A stretch of DNA of 64,000 bases. It comes from Erinaceus europaeus (Eukaryota; Chordata; Mammalia; Eulipotyphla; Erinaceidae). The notes under the pieces were generated by a model that worked only from the letters and a program-made list of their open reading frames with translations, was not told the origin of the DNA and searched no databases. Made by a program: the position numbers and the translations under genes. This document shows positions 20,684 to 31,149 of the stretch, piece after piece; position 1 is the stretch's first letter, and each line of letters opens with the position of its first letter. Where the stretch lies: positions 68,131,961 through 68,195,960 of the forward strand of contig NC_080179.1 of the NCBI RefSeq assembly GCF_950295315.1. The letters are read 5' to 3'.

Positions 20684-21061
20684 GGGGAGGGGAGTCGGTT
20701 GGTGGTGCCAGTGGGTTAAGTGGTTAAGCAGCGCACGTGGCGCAAAGCGCAAGGACCAGAGTAAGGATCCCAGTTCGAGCCCCCAGCTCCCCACCTGCAG
20801 GGGAGTCGCTTCACAGGCGGTGAAGCAGGTCTGCAGGTGTCTGTCTTTCTCTCCCCCTCTCTGTCTTCCCCTCCTCTCTCCATTTCTCTCTGCCCTATCC
20901 AACAATGAACAACATCAACAATGGCAATAATAATAATAACCACAAGGAGGCTACAACAACAAGGGCAACAAAAGGGGAAAAAAAATGGCCTCCAGGAGCG
21001 GTGGATTCATGGTTCAGGCACCGAGCCCAGCAGTAACCCTGGAGGAAAAAAAATAAATAAA
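20684..21061 (+). mobile_element. SINE A, sense, long form
   Basis: The head is duplicated slightly (gtgggttaagtggttaagca). The end ctccaggagcggtggattc and aaccctggagg runs into an A-rich tail with (ATAA)n. Confidence 0.92.
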
Positions 21062-21077
21062 TAAAACACCCTTTGGC

Positions 21078-21363
21078 GAGTTGGGCGGTAGCGCAGTGGG
21101 TTAAGCACACATGGAGCAAAGCGCAGGGACCGGCATAAGGATCCCACTTCCAGCCCCCAGATCCCCACCTGCAGGGGAGTCGCTTCACAGGTGGTGAAGC
21201 AGGTCTGCAGGTGTCTATCTTTCTCTCCCCGTCTCTGTCCATTTCTCTCTGTCCTATCCAACAACAATGACATCAATAACAACAATAATAACTACAACAA
21301 TAAAACAACAAGGGCAGCAAAAGGGAATATAATAAATATAAAAATTATAAAAATATAAAATTA
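21078..21363 (+). mobile_element. SINE A, sense
   Basis: It starts gttgggcggtagcgcagtgg and ends in an AT-rich tail. It lies in tandem behind the preceding copy, with aaaacaccct-like sequence before each. Confidence 0.92.
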
Positions 21364-21814
21364 AAAAAACCCTTTGTTGATATCTCCATCCAGATGGTAA
21401 TGCCTTCTATTAGAATTATCACCAATAGGCTAGCCATTCGGTGTGAATACCTAGATGAACTGTAGCCCCAGCATAACTGAGAAAGTCAGATAAGAAAACC
21501 GTGTACAATAAGCAAATCTGCTGGGGAGCCATGCAAAATCAAAACTGTAAGTCTGAGATTTAAAGAAGTTGGCTTGTGTCCATAGGCTGCCCGCAGGGAA
21601 TTTGCTTGGCCTGTTCTGTGATCTGTTTGATTATAGATAGTCTCTAAAATGGGGGCATTTTTATACAGTTCTAGTTTTCCAACCTTGGCTGACAAAAATC
21701 CCCCAACATCTAGCAGTATATACTGGGTAAAGATTTTCCACAGCAGAACGTGCAGACTTCTTTGGAACCAGGATTTTCATGGTTTCACTTATTTTTATTT
21801 TTTAATCCATTTAT
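21364..21814. other. Unique intron sequence
   Basis: No repeat, exon or RNA gene was recognised. Confidence 0.45.
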
Positions 21815-21936
21815 CTTTTTTAAAATTAGTGATTTAATATTGGTTTGCAAAATTACAAGACAACAGGGGTACATTTCCACATTGTTCCCACCACCAGATT
21901 CCCATATTCCCATTCCTTCTATTGGAAACTGTAGTG

Positions 21937-22053
21937 GGGGGGCCAGGTGGCGCACCTGGTTGAGCACACATGTTACAATGTGCAAGGACCTGGGTTCAAG
22001 CCCCCAGTTCCACCTGCAGAGGGAAAGCTTTGCAAGTGGTGAAGCAATGTTGC

Positions 22054-22089
<36 letters not shown>

Positions 22090-22170
22090 GTTCCCCCTTT
22101 TCCTCTTGATTTCTTACTGTCTCTATCCAATAGATAGATAATTACATAAATAAATAAATTTATAAAATAA
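21937..22170 (+). mobile_element. SINE B, sense, nested
   Basis: It has gccaggtggcgcacctggtt and cacatgttacaatgtgcaag, then (TC)n and (AAAT)n. Confidence 0.9.
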
Positions 22171-22171
22171 A

Positions 22172-22443
22172 AAATAGAGGGACAGGTGGTAGTGCAGCAG
22201 GTTAAGTGCAGGTGGCACGAAGCGCAAGGACCAGCGTAAGGATCTGGTTTGAGCCCCCAGCTCCCCACCTGCAGGGGGAGTCGTTTCACGAGCGGTGAAG
22301 CAGGTCTGCAGGTGTCTATCTTTCTCTCCTCCTCTCTGTCTCCCCATCTCTCTCGATTTCTTTCTGTCTTATCTATAATAACAACAGCAATGACAACAAT
22401 AATAATAGCCACAACAATGGTAAACAACAAGGGCAACAAAAGG
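22172..22443 (+). mobile_element. SINE A, sense, nested
   Basis: It has gtagtgcagcaggttaagtg through caacaagggcaacaaaaggg and directly follows the SINE B tail. Confidence 0.9.
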
Positions 22444-23057
22444 GGTTCTCCCAGGGTCACAGATATGGGAGGTCTGTCTGTTTATCTATCTGTATTTTTG
22501 CCTATCTTTTCTATGGTCCTGCCTTCTTTTTCAAATGTCTTCCTTTTTTTTATCTCCTCCCCCCTTTCTGGGTCCTGATGGAACTGGGTTACAGAGCCCT
22601 GTAGTCATCTTCCCCTAAAATTTCTACCCCTATGGGAGTATGAACCAAAATTCTTTTTGGGGTGCAGAAGGTGGGAGTTGTAGCTCCTGTAATTGCTTCT
22701 TGCTGGGCCTGGGTATTGGCAGGTTGGTTCATACTCCCTATCAGTTTCAATCTTTCCCTAGTGGGGCAGGGCTCTGGAGAGGCGAGGTTCTGGGACTCAT
22801 TGGTGAGGTCATCTGCCCAGGGAGTTCAGGATGGAATCATAGTAGCATCTGCAACTTGATGTCTGAAAGGCAGTTAAGATATAAAGCTGGACAAAATGTT
22901 TAATAAACAGGAGCCCGAAAGCAGGAGTAGAACAGGTACTTTAGAGTGATAAGATGCTAAGAAGTCTATTTTAAGTATGTTCCTAGGGACCCATGACTTA
23001 AGTAATTTTAGACTGAGCTTGATAGTTAACGTGGAGGTGGACTAAGAATATTGTCTG

Positions 23058-23262
23058 GGGGGCCAGGTGGTGGGGCATCTGGTTTAAGGCACATATTACT
23101 GTGCTCAAGGATGCAGGTTCGAGCCCCTGGTCCTTACCTGCAGGGGGAAATCTTCATGAGTGGTGAAGTAGTGCTGCAGCTGTCTCTCTGTTTCTTTCCC
23201 GTCTATATCTCCCTCTCTCCTCTTAATCTTTCTCTGTCTCTATCCAGTAAAAGAAAGAGAGA
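23058..23262 (+). mobile_element. SINE B, sense
   Basis: It runs from gccaggtggtggggcatctg to ctctatccagtaaaagaaag. Confidence 0.88.
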
Positions 23263-23545
23263 GGGGAGTCAGGCGGTAGCACGCGCAGTGGGTTAAGCAC
23301 GGGTGGCGCTAAGCGCATGGACCGACTAAGGATCCCGGTTTGAGCCCCTGGCTCCCCACCTACAGGGGAGTCACTTCACAAGTGGTGAAGCAGGTCTCTC
23401 CCCCCTCTGCCTTCCCCTCCTCTCTCCATTTCTCTCTGTCCTATGCAATAACAACATCATCAATAACAACAACAATAACTACAACAATAATAAAAAACAA
23501 GGGCAACAAAAAGGAAAATAAATAAATAAAAGAAAGAGAGAAAGA
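23263..23545 (+). mobile_element. SINE A, sense
   Basis: It runs from gggagtcaggcggtagcacg to (AATA)n and joins the SINE B tail. A GAAA-rich stretch follows to about 23572. Confidence 0.9.
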
Positions 23546-23572
23546 AAGGAAGAAAGAGAGAAGAAAGAAAAA

Positions 23573-23968
23573 GGAAATCTGAGAAGGTGGTGTCAGAGTT
23601 GAGAATAGGGCTAGAAAGCTGGATTAGGGCAGAGAGTAGCTCCCAAACCTGAAGAAAACAGATAAATCGTTAACTGTTTACCACGTCAATCTGACCCAGG
23701 AGCATATCTATTCATAGTCAGCACAGGAAACTGTTTAACCTCTGAGTCCCTGTCAGTCTGAGCTTGTAGTTCATGCTCACAGCTGTAAGCATTCTAGGCT
23801 GTGCTCATTTCAGGACCAGTCTTCCTCGTGTGGCAGAGCAGCCTGACCCAGCTTCCCTTCAGCCACTGAGGCAGTCTCTACCATTGCTCCTTTACAGTCC
23901 CGGAGGGCAAGGTCCCGGAGAGACCCGCAAGAGGGTTTATGATGACATGCCTGGTGAAAGTGACCAGT

Positions 23969-24025
<57 letters not shown>

Positions 24026-24374
24026 GTCTATTAAAGGTCTAGACCTATTGTATCTATGGGGGAATCCAAGGATTCCCTGACTAGGATTCCAGGTAACGGG
24101 GTGGCCTGGTATTGACCAAAAAGGCTACCATTAAGGTCTCATGTACTTTATCTTTCTTTTCTTTTCCTTTCTTTTCTCTTCTTTTCCTTCCTTCCTTCCT
24201 TCCTTCCTTCCTCCCTCCCTCCCTCCTTCCCTCCCTCCATCTCTCCCTTCCTTCTCTCCTTCCTTCCATGACTGTGATGGGTGCTAGAAGGGGTGACCCC
24301 AGCTTGCAGTGTTGGCTGGGATCTTCCAGACACCAGACAGCAGGTATATAGACAGAATTACTTCTTTTCCTGAC
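23573..24374. other. Unique intron sequence with two simple repeats
   Basis: It holds a (GA)n of about 50 bp at 23973-24022 and a C/T tract at 24147-24268, with unique sequence between. Lys/Arg/Glu-rich minus ORFs here come from the tract. Confidence 0.7.
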
Positions 24375-24620
24375 TTTTTTTTTTTTTTTTTGGTCTCCAC
24401 CAGGGTTAGTCGTGTATTGTTTTTAATTTGGTGCCTGCACAACTCACAACTCCACTGTTCCTGGTGGCCGTTTTTCCTTCACTTTTGTTTTTTATAGGGG
24501 AGAGAGAGGGAGAGAGAGACTATACGACCCTGCTCCACTGTTTGTGAAGCTTCCCGGTAAGGACTGGGACATGCAGTTGGTAACATGTGCCCTCAACCAA
24601 GTGCCCCACCACCTGGTGCC
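24374..24620 (-). mobile_element. SINE B-like, antisense, long form
   Basis: Poly-T and ccaccagggttagtcgtgta lead to tgttcctggtggccgttttt, gtgaagcttcccggtaagg and caagtgccccaccacctgg. Confidence 0.78.
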
Positions 24621-25190
24621 TATCCCTGCTTTTTACCGTGGGTTCCTATGAGAACTGCAGGGCTGGCTAGTCCTCTTAAAGCTTGGGCATGGAGAGGCAG
24701 GAAAGGGGTTCTTATAAGAGGCTGCATATAGCAAGTTTGGGGGGAATTTGGCCGATAAGCCTCAAGGCAAGATGAGTCCGTCATCCCCTAAGCTGAGGTT
24801 TTCCGCTGCCGCTGCCTCCTGGGATGGTGGCTGAGACGCTGCTGCCTCTGCAGAGTTGGTTGAGCTTATGAATCATTCCTCTTGAAGAGGGGGCTTCAAA
24901 GGCACGAGGCTAACATCCTTAAGGCTCTGATGTTCGGCTTGTACGGATCGGAGATGTGGCTGTGGCTCCAGGGGAATCTCCTTTCTGCTGTGTTGACTCA
25001 TTTTCACCTTCTTTGCTAGAGACAAAGTGGTTCAGGGACTGTGAAGATTAAAAGAAGCACAGGATTTATTTGCCACCTCCTCCTCCTGAGCAGGGCTGTC
25101 TGCTGACCCCTCTTGCCTGTAGCTCACGTCTGACAGACAGCAGTGCACCTGCTCCCGCCCCTCACCTGCCTCTAGACCCATAACCTTCTT
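24621..25190. other. Unique, GC-richer intron sequence
   Basis: No repeat family was recognised. The segment has gccgctgcctcctgggatgg but no splice-flanked exon was found. Confidence 0.5.
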
Positions 25191-25205
25191 TGTTCTTTCC
25201 TCTTC

Positions 25206-25513
25206 TTCTTTTTAAAAAAATTTTTTAATGTTTTTATTTTCTCTTTTTTGTTGCCCTTTTTTTTTTTCTTTTTCATTGTTGTTGTGGTTATTATTGTTGT
25301 TGATGTCGCCGTTGTTAGATAGGACAGAGAGAAATGGAGAGAGGAGGGGAAGACAGAGAGGGGGAGAGAAAGACAGACACCTGCAGACCTGCTTCACCGC
25401 CTGTGAAGCGACTTCCCTGCAGGTGGGGAGCCGGGGGCTCGAACCGGGATCCTTATGCCGGTCCCTGTGCTTTGCGCCACCTGCGCTTAACCCGCTGCAC
25501 CACCGCCGACTCC
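25206..25513 (-). mobile_element. SINE A, antisense
   Basis: It is full-length, ending at accaccgccgactcccc. The flanking repeat tgttctttcctcttc, present on both sides, is its target duplication. Confidence 0.92.
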
Positions 25514-25603
25514 CCTGTTCTTTCCTCTTCCCTTCTCTTCTTCTTTCTTTCCTTCTTTCTTTCCCTTTTCTTCTCTTTCTTTCTCTTTCCTTTCTTCTTC
25601 TTC

Positions 25604-25808
25604 TTTTTTAATGTCTTGCTGATTTATTGGATAGAGACAGAGGTAAATACAGAGAGGAGGATGAAGTAGGCAGGGAAAGAGAGAAAGACCTGCAGCCCTG
25701 CTTCATTGCTCATGAAGCTTTTTCTCTGTAGGTGGGGCCTGGGGGCTTGAACCCAGATTCCTGAACATGGTCATGTGTGTGCTCAACTGGGTATACCATT
25801 GCCTGGCT
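25604..25808 (-). mobile_element. SINE B, antisense
   Basis: It runs from gatttattggatagagacag to caactgggtataccattgcc. Confidence 0.85.
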
Positions 25809-25814
25809 GTTTGT

Positions 25815-26122
25815 TTTTTTTAATTTGTTTATTTATTTACTTTTTAAAAAAAATTCACTGCCCCTGATGGCCATTTCTTCTTCTACTACTACAACTTCTT
25901 CTTCTTCCTCTTTTTCATTATATTTGTTTATTTATTGTATAGAGACAGTCAGAAATCAAGAGAGGAGGGAGTAATAGACAGGGAGAGAGACAGAGAGGCA
26001 CCTGCAGCCCTGCTTCACCACTTGCAAAGCTTTCCCCCTTCAGGTGGGGACTGGAGGCTTGAACCCAGGTCCTTGCACATTGTAACGTGTGCTTAACCAG
26101 GTGCACCACCACCCGGCTCCCT
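25815..26122 (-). mobile_element. SINE B, antisense, with long 3' segment
   Basis: An AT-rich and CTT-rich 3' part (cactgcccctgatggcc) precedes the body from about 25925, which ends gtgcaccaccacccggctcc. Confidence 0.85.
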
Positions 26123-26127
26123 TTCTT

Positions 26128-26352
26128 CTTCTTTCTATTTTATTATTATTTGATAGGACAGAGAGAAATTGAAAGGAGAGGGAGAGATAGAGAGGTGAAG
26201 AGAAAGACACCTTCATACCCACTCCAACGCTCATGAAGCTTCTTCTCTACAGGTGGGGAGCGTGGCCCCAGGTCTTTGCCCCAAAGATCCGGACTCAGAT
26301 CTTTGCTCATAGTACCATGCGCACTTAGCCTGGTGTGCTACCACCTGGCTTC
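26128..26352 (-). mobile_element. SINE B, antisense
   Basis: It runs from tttgataggacagagagaaa to tggtgtgctaccacctggc. The ggtctttgccccaaagatcc stretch looks locally duplicated. Confidence 0.82.
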
Positions 26353-26355
26353 CCC

Positions 26356-26535
26356 CCCCTTTTTTTAAAAGATATTTATTTATTTTGATAATTATGTTTA
26401 TTAATGAGAGGAAGAGAGGGAAGTAGAGAGAGGACACCAGAGCATTACTCTGGCATATGTGATGGCTGGGGCTTGAACCCTAGACCTCATGCTTTCAAGT
26501 TCAGAGCTTTATCCACTGTGCCACCTCCTAGGCCG
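26356..26535 (-). mobile_element. SINE C, antisense
   Basis: It has accagagcattactctggca and gagctttatccactgtgcca. Confidence 0.88.
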
Positions 26536-26571
26536 CACCCATAACTTCCTCTGTGTTAGAAAAGTGGCTGT

Positions 26572-26855
26572 AGCTCAGCAGGTTAAGCGCAGGTGGCGCA
26601 AAGCACAAGGTTGGCATAAGGATCCCAGTTCGAGCCCCCGGCCCCTCACCTGCAGGGGAGTCGCTTCACAGGCGGTGAAGCAGGTCTGCAGGTGTCTTTC
26701 TCTGCCCCTCTCTGTCTTCCCCTCCTCTCTCCATTTCTCTCTGTCCTATCTAACAATGACAACATCAATAACAATAATAACTACAACAACAATGAAAAAC
26801 AACAAGGACAACAAAAGAGAAAATAAATAAATAAAATATTAAAAAAAAAAAGAAA
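26572..26855 (+). mobile_element. SINE A, sense, with perfect target duplication
   Basis: The head is slightly truncated (agctcagcaggttaagcg) and the tail is (ATAA)n plus poly-A. The 14-bp repeat agaaaagtggctgt flanks it at 26558-26571 and 26856-26869. Confidence 0.94.
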
Positions 26856-26870
26856 AGAAAAGTGGCTGTT

Positions 26871-27753
26871 ATACATTCCCTTCTTCTTCTAGCGTTTGCC
26901 CTTCTTCCGCAGCCAGTCAACAGCGTCAGGTTGAGCCTGATGTAAAGTTTCGAGACCTCCTTTGAATCTGGAGAGGTGGCAGTCGTTGACTATGTGGGTC
27001 ATAGTCTGTCTGGAGCCGCAGGGGCAGTTCGGGTCGTCTCTGGCTCCCCAGCGATGGAACATAGCGGCGCACCGGCCATGGCCTGTTCCATAGCGATTGA
27101 GGAGGGCCCGATCATAACGTGCTAGGTCAAAGCCGGGTTGACGCTTGCAGGGGTCTGTGATGAGGTGTTTGTTCTTGACCTCAGCTGACTGCCAGCTCTG
27201 TTTCCAAGAGTCTGGAACAGAGAAGTTCAGTGTAGGCGTAGGGGACCAGATTGGATGACGAGACGTCAAGCGTTGGACAGGGTGGGCGAAGATATCCGCA
27301 TATATTGGCAGGTCCGGTCGAGCGTAGACGTGGGAAATGAACTTAGATGATGCCGCATCCCGACGAATATCTGGCGGGGCGATGTTGCTAAGAACTGGCA
27401 GCCATGGAACCAGGGTGGAACGGATGGTTCCAGAAATTATCCTCATGGAGGAATATAATTTGGAATCGACCAAGTGGACATGGGGGCTACGGAACCATAC
27501 TGGGGCACAGTATTCTGCAGTGGAATAGCATAATGCCAGAAATGATGATCGTAGTGTGGAAGCGCTCGCGCCCCATGAGGAGCTGGCCAGTCTTGCAATG
27601 ATGTTATTCCTCGCGCCCACCTTTGCTGCAGTTTTTATGAGATGTTCGTGAAATGACAGGGTGCGATTGAGATTAACGCCAAGATAGACTGGCTGGGCTT
27701 CATGCCGGATTCTCGTATTGCCAAGCTGCACATTAAGCTCACGATACATTCCC
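26871..27753 (-). mobile_element. 5'-truncated non-L1 non-LTR retrotransposon with 10-bp target duplication
   Basis: The insert itself is 26881-27743, 863 bp on the minus strand. It is flanked by the perfect direct repeat atacattccc at 26871-26880 and 27744-27753. On the minus strand it starts inside reverse-transcriptase coding sequence (cgtgagcttaatgtg), runs to a TAG stop, and ends eight bases later in aagaagaa with no separate 3' UTR. 5' truncation, a simple-repeat tail and a target duplication are the marks of target-primed reverse transcription. The protein is unlike L1. Its style resembles Jockey/CR1/RTE-related elements of invertebrates and fish, but the clade is uncertain without a search. 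Confidence 0.88.
26889..27749 (-). CDS. C-terminal reverse-transcriptase fragment of the retrotransposon
   Basis: The frame has 286 codons and no interruption. The start ATG and next codon come from the target duplication, so the true element sequence begins at residue 3 (RELNVQLG). An in-frame TAG lies two codons before the ATG, outside the element. Visible features are YLGV at 22-25 (late palm/thumb region of many non-LTR reverse transcriptases), WGAS at 59-62, AEYCAPVW at 78-85, IAPPDIRR at 122-129, and a C-terminal Cys-His set CPCG...H...C (C242, C244, H252, C257). The last 30 residues have LHQAQPDAVDWL. The catalytic YADD region and the endonuclease would lie in the missing 5' part, so the fragment cannot itself be an active enzyme. 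It sits inside a KIF5C intron on the opposite strand, with no promoter of its own recognised. Confidence 0.85.
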   Translation of the reverse strand: MYRELNVQLGNTRIRHEAQPVYLGVNLNRTLSFHEHLIKTAAKVGARNNIIARLASSSWGASASTLRSSFLALCYSTAEYCAPVWFRSPHVHLVDSKLYSSMRIISGTIRSTLVPWLPVLSNIAPPDIRRDAASSKFISHVYARPDLPIYADIFAHPVQRLTSRHPIWSPTPTLNFSVPDSWKQSWQSAEVKNKHLITDPCKRQPGFDLARYDRALLNRYGTGHGRCAAMFHRWGARDDPNCPCGSRQTMTHIVNDCHLSRFKGGLETLHQAQPDAVDWLRKKGKR

Positions 27754-29449
27754 TAAGTTGCACCCACTTCAGTGACCACGGACAAAACCTCCTACCTATA
27801 CCCTAAAGCAGAGAGCAGAAGGGCATACCCTGAGGGACTCTGTCAGTCTCTGGGCTTTGGAAACTCCACTGGGCTATGTGGTAGAGCAGAACAGAAAGTC
27901 TTAGAAACCCTCCCAAATCTCAGGGAATGCTTACAAGAGCGACTTCTTCAGCTCTCAGATGAACTTGTCTTTGTGAATTACTAAGGTGCTTGCTAAACTG
28001 GAAGCAACGTAAATGGTAAACCATCACAAGGAAGACCTGTTCTCAGGGTATAGCCTTAGTCCGTGTCTGTGTTGGAGGGAGGGCCTGCAGTGGGTGTAAG
28101 GCAGTTAGAAAGAGCCACACAGTTCTTTAAAAGCAAAACTGGAAGGCTATCACTCTGTGAGAGCATCCTGAGCATCTGGGCCTTGTGCTACCTTCAACCT
28201 TCTTTGAGGTACCTTCCTCCATGCCCAGGGCACTCACAGGGACCTACCTCACAGATGTCTACCAAAGAATCTGCCACTTCTTTGTCCTTATAAGATTTCG
28301 TAGGTTCATTGCAAGGAGTTACTTTTCTTTATTGTGACTTTTAAAAGATCAGGTGCTTATTATGCCCACGGGAGAGAGGGGTACTGGTGTGAGTTTTTTT
28401 TCTTCCTCGGGTGACTCTCTCTCCGTGTCCCCACCTGTTTCCATCTCTGTAGGGGGATTATAGATTAAAGAAAAGGTAGGGGATATTTGCAAGGGAATCA
28501 GAAGGAAGGAGGAGCCCTGAGTTGAAGTCATAGAGACTGTAAGAGACCACAAAATCCAGGAGCCCAGGTTGCAATTAAAATCTAAAAACACTGCAGGGCT
28601 CATTCTGTGTGGAAGGATTTCTCTTGTACCCGGAATTACACATTGTGGTCTCAAAGGCTCAGGAAGGGAATGGTAGTGCTCTGAATGGACAGGCTGTCGC
28701 TTTGCAAAGCTGCTATTTTCATGTTAATTCCCCTATTTTTGGTTCGACATCCAGTGGTGTTTCTATTACCTTGTATTGATGAAAAGAAGCCCATAAGCCT
28801 ATATAAAACTGGAAAGATTAGCTTCTGAAGATGGAGCATTTAGGGCAGATTTTTTTTCAGTAAAAACAGGAGACCCTTGCGAGTGGTGGTGTTGAACGGG
28901 AGAAGACCCAGCCTGGCCTACACTGGATCCTGGGTTGAGGGAAGACTGTGGGGGCAGAGAGCCCCTCTGTTCAGTGTGGGATACCACAGAGTGTGTCTTT
29001 TGGCCCTCTCTCACTTGGCAACCCTCCCCAGCACAGTGACATAGGTGGGTGAAGATACTTGTGTTTCCTTCTTTCCAGAGAGACAGCTGGAGGCCACAGA
29101 ATGAGTGGGCCAGGCTTCCTCCTATCCATCCCAACCAAGTTCCTCATGAGCCTGTCTGACCAACTTGTTACCTACGGGAGCCGTCCGCTTTCCCATCTTT
29201 AGTGTTTCTGGAAGCTGTCTTTCTTGGGAGGAGGCATCTACACGAGAAGAAAGAGGGTGTTCAGTGCCCAAGTGGCCTGCCTTGGTTCCTTCTTTCTTAT
29301 AGACATTTTCAGAAGTAGGACTAGTGTTGGGACCATGTGTAAGCCTGATAGAGCTTAGGGAGAACCACCCTCGTCCTTGGATGGAGGTCTGAGAAGATAA
29401 CCTCTTGGTAAACACAAACAGAGGAGGTGCATACAGACTAATTTTGGGG
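27754..29449. other. Longest repeat-poor intron stretch near the retrotransposon
   Basis: About 1.7 kb without a recognised SINE, L1 or exon. Minus ORFs of 100-113 codons at 28349-29463 have no domain and no conserved look, so no gene is called. Confidence 0.5.
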
Positions 29450-29955
29450 GCTAGGCAGTGCACACCTGGTTAAGCACACTTTAGTACTGAGTTCAAGGAC
29501 CCACACAAGGATCCCAGTTTGAGCCCTCGGTTCCCCACCTGCGGGGGGGGGGGGATGCTTCACAAGTGGTGCAGGTGTCTTATCTCTCTCTCTCCCCCCC
29601 CAAATTTATTTATTTATTTGCTATTGGATAGAGACAGAGAGACACTGAGAGGACTGGGGGAGGTAGAGAGGGAGAAAGATAGAGACACCTGCAGCTCTGC
29701 TTCAGCACTTGTGAAGCTTTCTTTCTGCAGATGGGGACCAGGACCTTGAACCTGGGTCCTGGCTCACTGTTGTGTGAGTGCTTAATCATCTGCACCTTCT
29801 CTATTCCTCTCTCTTTTCCCCTCCCCTCTCAATTTCTCTCTGTCCTATCCAAAGCAAGCAAGCAAACAAACAAAAAGATGGCTACCAGGAGCAGTGGATT
29901 TGCAGTGCTGGCACTGAGCCCAGCAATAACCCTGGAGGCAAAAAAAAAAAAAAAA
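29450..29955 (+). mobile_element. SINE A, sense, split by an antisense SINE B
   Basis: The head (gcacacctggttaagcacac) and (G)n lie at 29450-29600. SINE B antisense occupies about 29601-29794 (tattggatagagacagagag to taatcatctgcacc). The A tail resumes to 29955 with aaccctggaggc and poly-A. Confidence 0.8.
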
Positions 29956-29961
29956 GAAGTA

Positions 29962-30225
29962 GGGAGTTGGACGGTAGTGCAGTAGGTTAAGCACAGGTGA
30001 CTCAAAGCACAAGGACTGGCATAAGGTTCCTGGTTCAAGCCCCCGGCTCCCCACCTGCAGGGGAGTTGCTTCACAGATGGTGAAGCAGGTCTGCAGGTGT
30101 CTATCTTTCTCCCTTTGTCTTCCCCTCCTCTCTCTACTTCTCTGTGTCCTATCCAACAACAACGACAACAACAATAAAACAACAAAGGCAACAAAAAAGG
30201 AATAAATAAATAAGTATATATAAAA
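29962..30225 (+). mobile_element. SINE A, sense
   Basis: It runs from gggagttggacggtagtgca to (AATA)n, in tandem behind the previous one. Confidence 0.9.
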
Positions 30226-30684
30226 AGAAGTAGGGCAAGTTTCTGAAAAGAATCATACAGGATATAAGCCTGTGGGTATTTCTCCTCTTTGCGTTCCTTT
30301 TTTGATGAAGCGGTACTCTTTCACTGGTCAAGCCCACTCCTGGCTCTATAGCCAACTGCCCACATTTCTGTGCCTAGAGTCTTCTGTCTCAGTGCCATGG
30401 CCTTTGCCAGTTGTTCTCAGACAGTCTTCTCTGCATACCTCCTCTTCACCTGTCTGAGTCTCGCTCACCTCTCAGGTTTTCAGGCTTTTATCCCACATCC
30501 TTGCATCCTGAAGATATGTTTCTGTTCTCTCCATTTCCACAACCCTCTGCTCCATTACCATTTTTCATCGTCTGAGGTGGCCAGTGTGTGCATGCTTGTG
30601 TGTGTGTGTGAGGGAATCACCATAGAAACAGTGGAGACCTTTTTTGTTTTTAGTCCCTGGGGTTTCAATACTCCAGACCTACTT
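30226..30684. other. Unique intron sequence
   Basis: No repeat apart from a short (TG)n at about 30596-30610. Confidence 0.5.
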
Positions 30685-31125
30685 TTTCAAATAGGGAGAA
30701 AGAGATAGAGAGATAGAGAGAAGACGCTGGGAGTCGGGCGGAAGCGCAGCGGGTTAAGCGCATGTGGTGCGAGGTTCAAGGACCGGCATAAGGATCCCGG
30801 TTCGAACCCCCGGCTTCCCACCTGCAGGGGAGTCGCTTCACAGGCGGTGAAGCAGGTCTGCAGGTGTCTATCTTTCTCTCCCCCTATCTATCTTCTCCTT
30901 CTCTCTCCATTTCTCTCTGTCCTATCCAACAACGACGACATCAATAACAACAACTACAACAATAAAATAAGGGCAACAAAAGGAAATAAATATAAAAAAT
31001 TTTTTTTAAAAAAAGGAGAGAAGACACCACATCACTGAAGCTTCCTTCAGTGCATCGAGGACCAGACTCGAACCTTTGGTGCCCACGACAAAGCAGGCAC
31101 CCTATCCAAGTGAGCTGTCTTGCTA
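30685..31125 (-). mobile_element. Old antisense SINE interrupted by a sense SINE A
   Basis: The outer pieces (aaatagggagaaagagatag; gaccagactcgaacctttgg to ctatccaagtgagctgtc) surround SINE A at 30732-31018. The gagagaagac on both sides fits a target duplication. Confidence 0.75.
30732..31018 (+). mobile_element. SINE A, sense, nested
   Basis: It starts gggagtcgggcggaagcgca and ends in an AT-rich tail with poly-A. Confidence 0.92.
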
Positions 31126-31149
31126 ATCTGAAGAAGAGGAGGAGACCTT

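Larger units (their letters stand above)
21815..23055 (-). mobile_element. L1-like 3' end, antisense, split by two SINEs
   Basis: The first part is 21815-21935 (ttagtgatttaatattggtt, ttcccaccaccagattccca). It resumes at about 22444 (ctcccagggtcacagatatg, actgggttacagagccctgt) and grades into the R-type sequence (gggactcattggtgaggtca). This links family R to an L1 3' end. Confidence 0.72.

Noticed and set aside
22640..23050. R family as a possible LTR
   Set aside because: Copies start behind T-rich tails on the antisense side and have variable 5' truncation with 10-16-bp target duplications, which fits a non-LTR retroposon better than an LTR. The assignment to L1 remains inferred.
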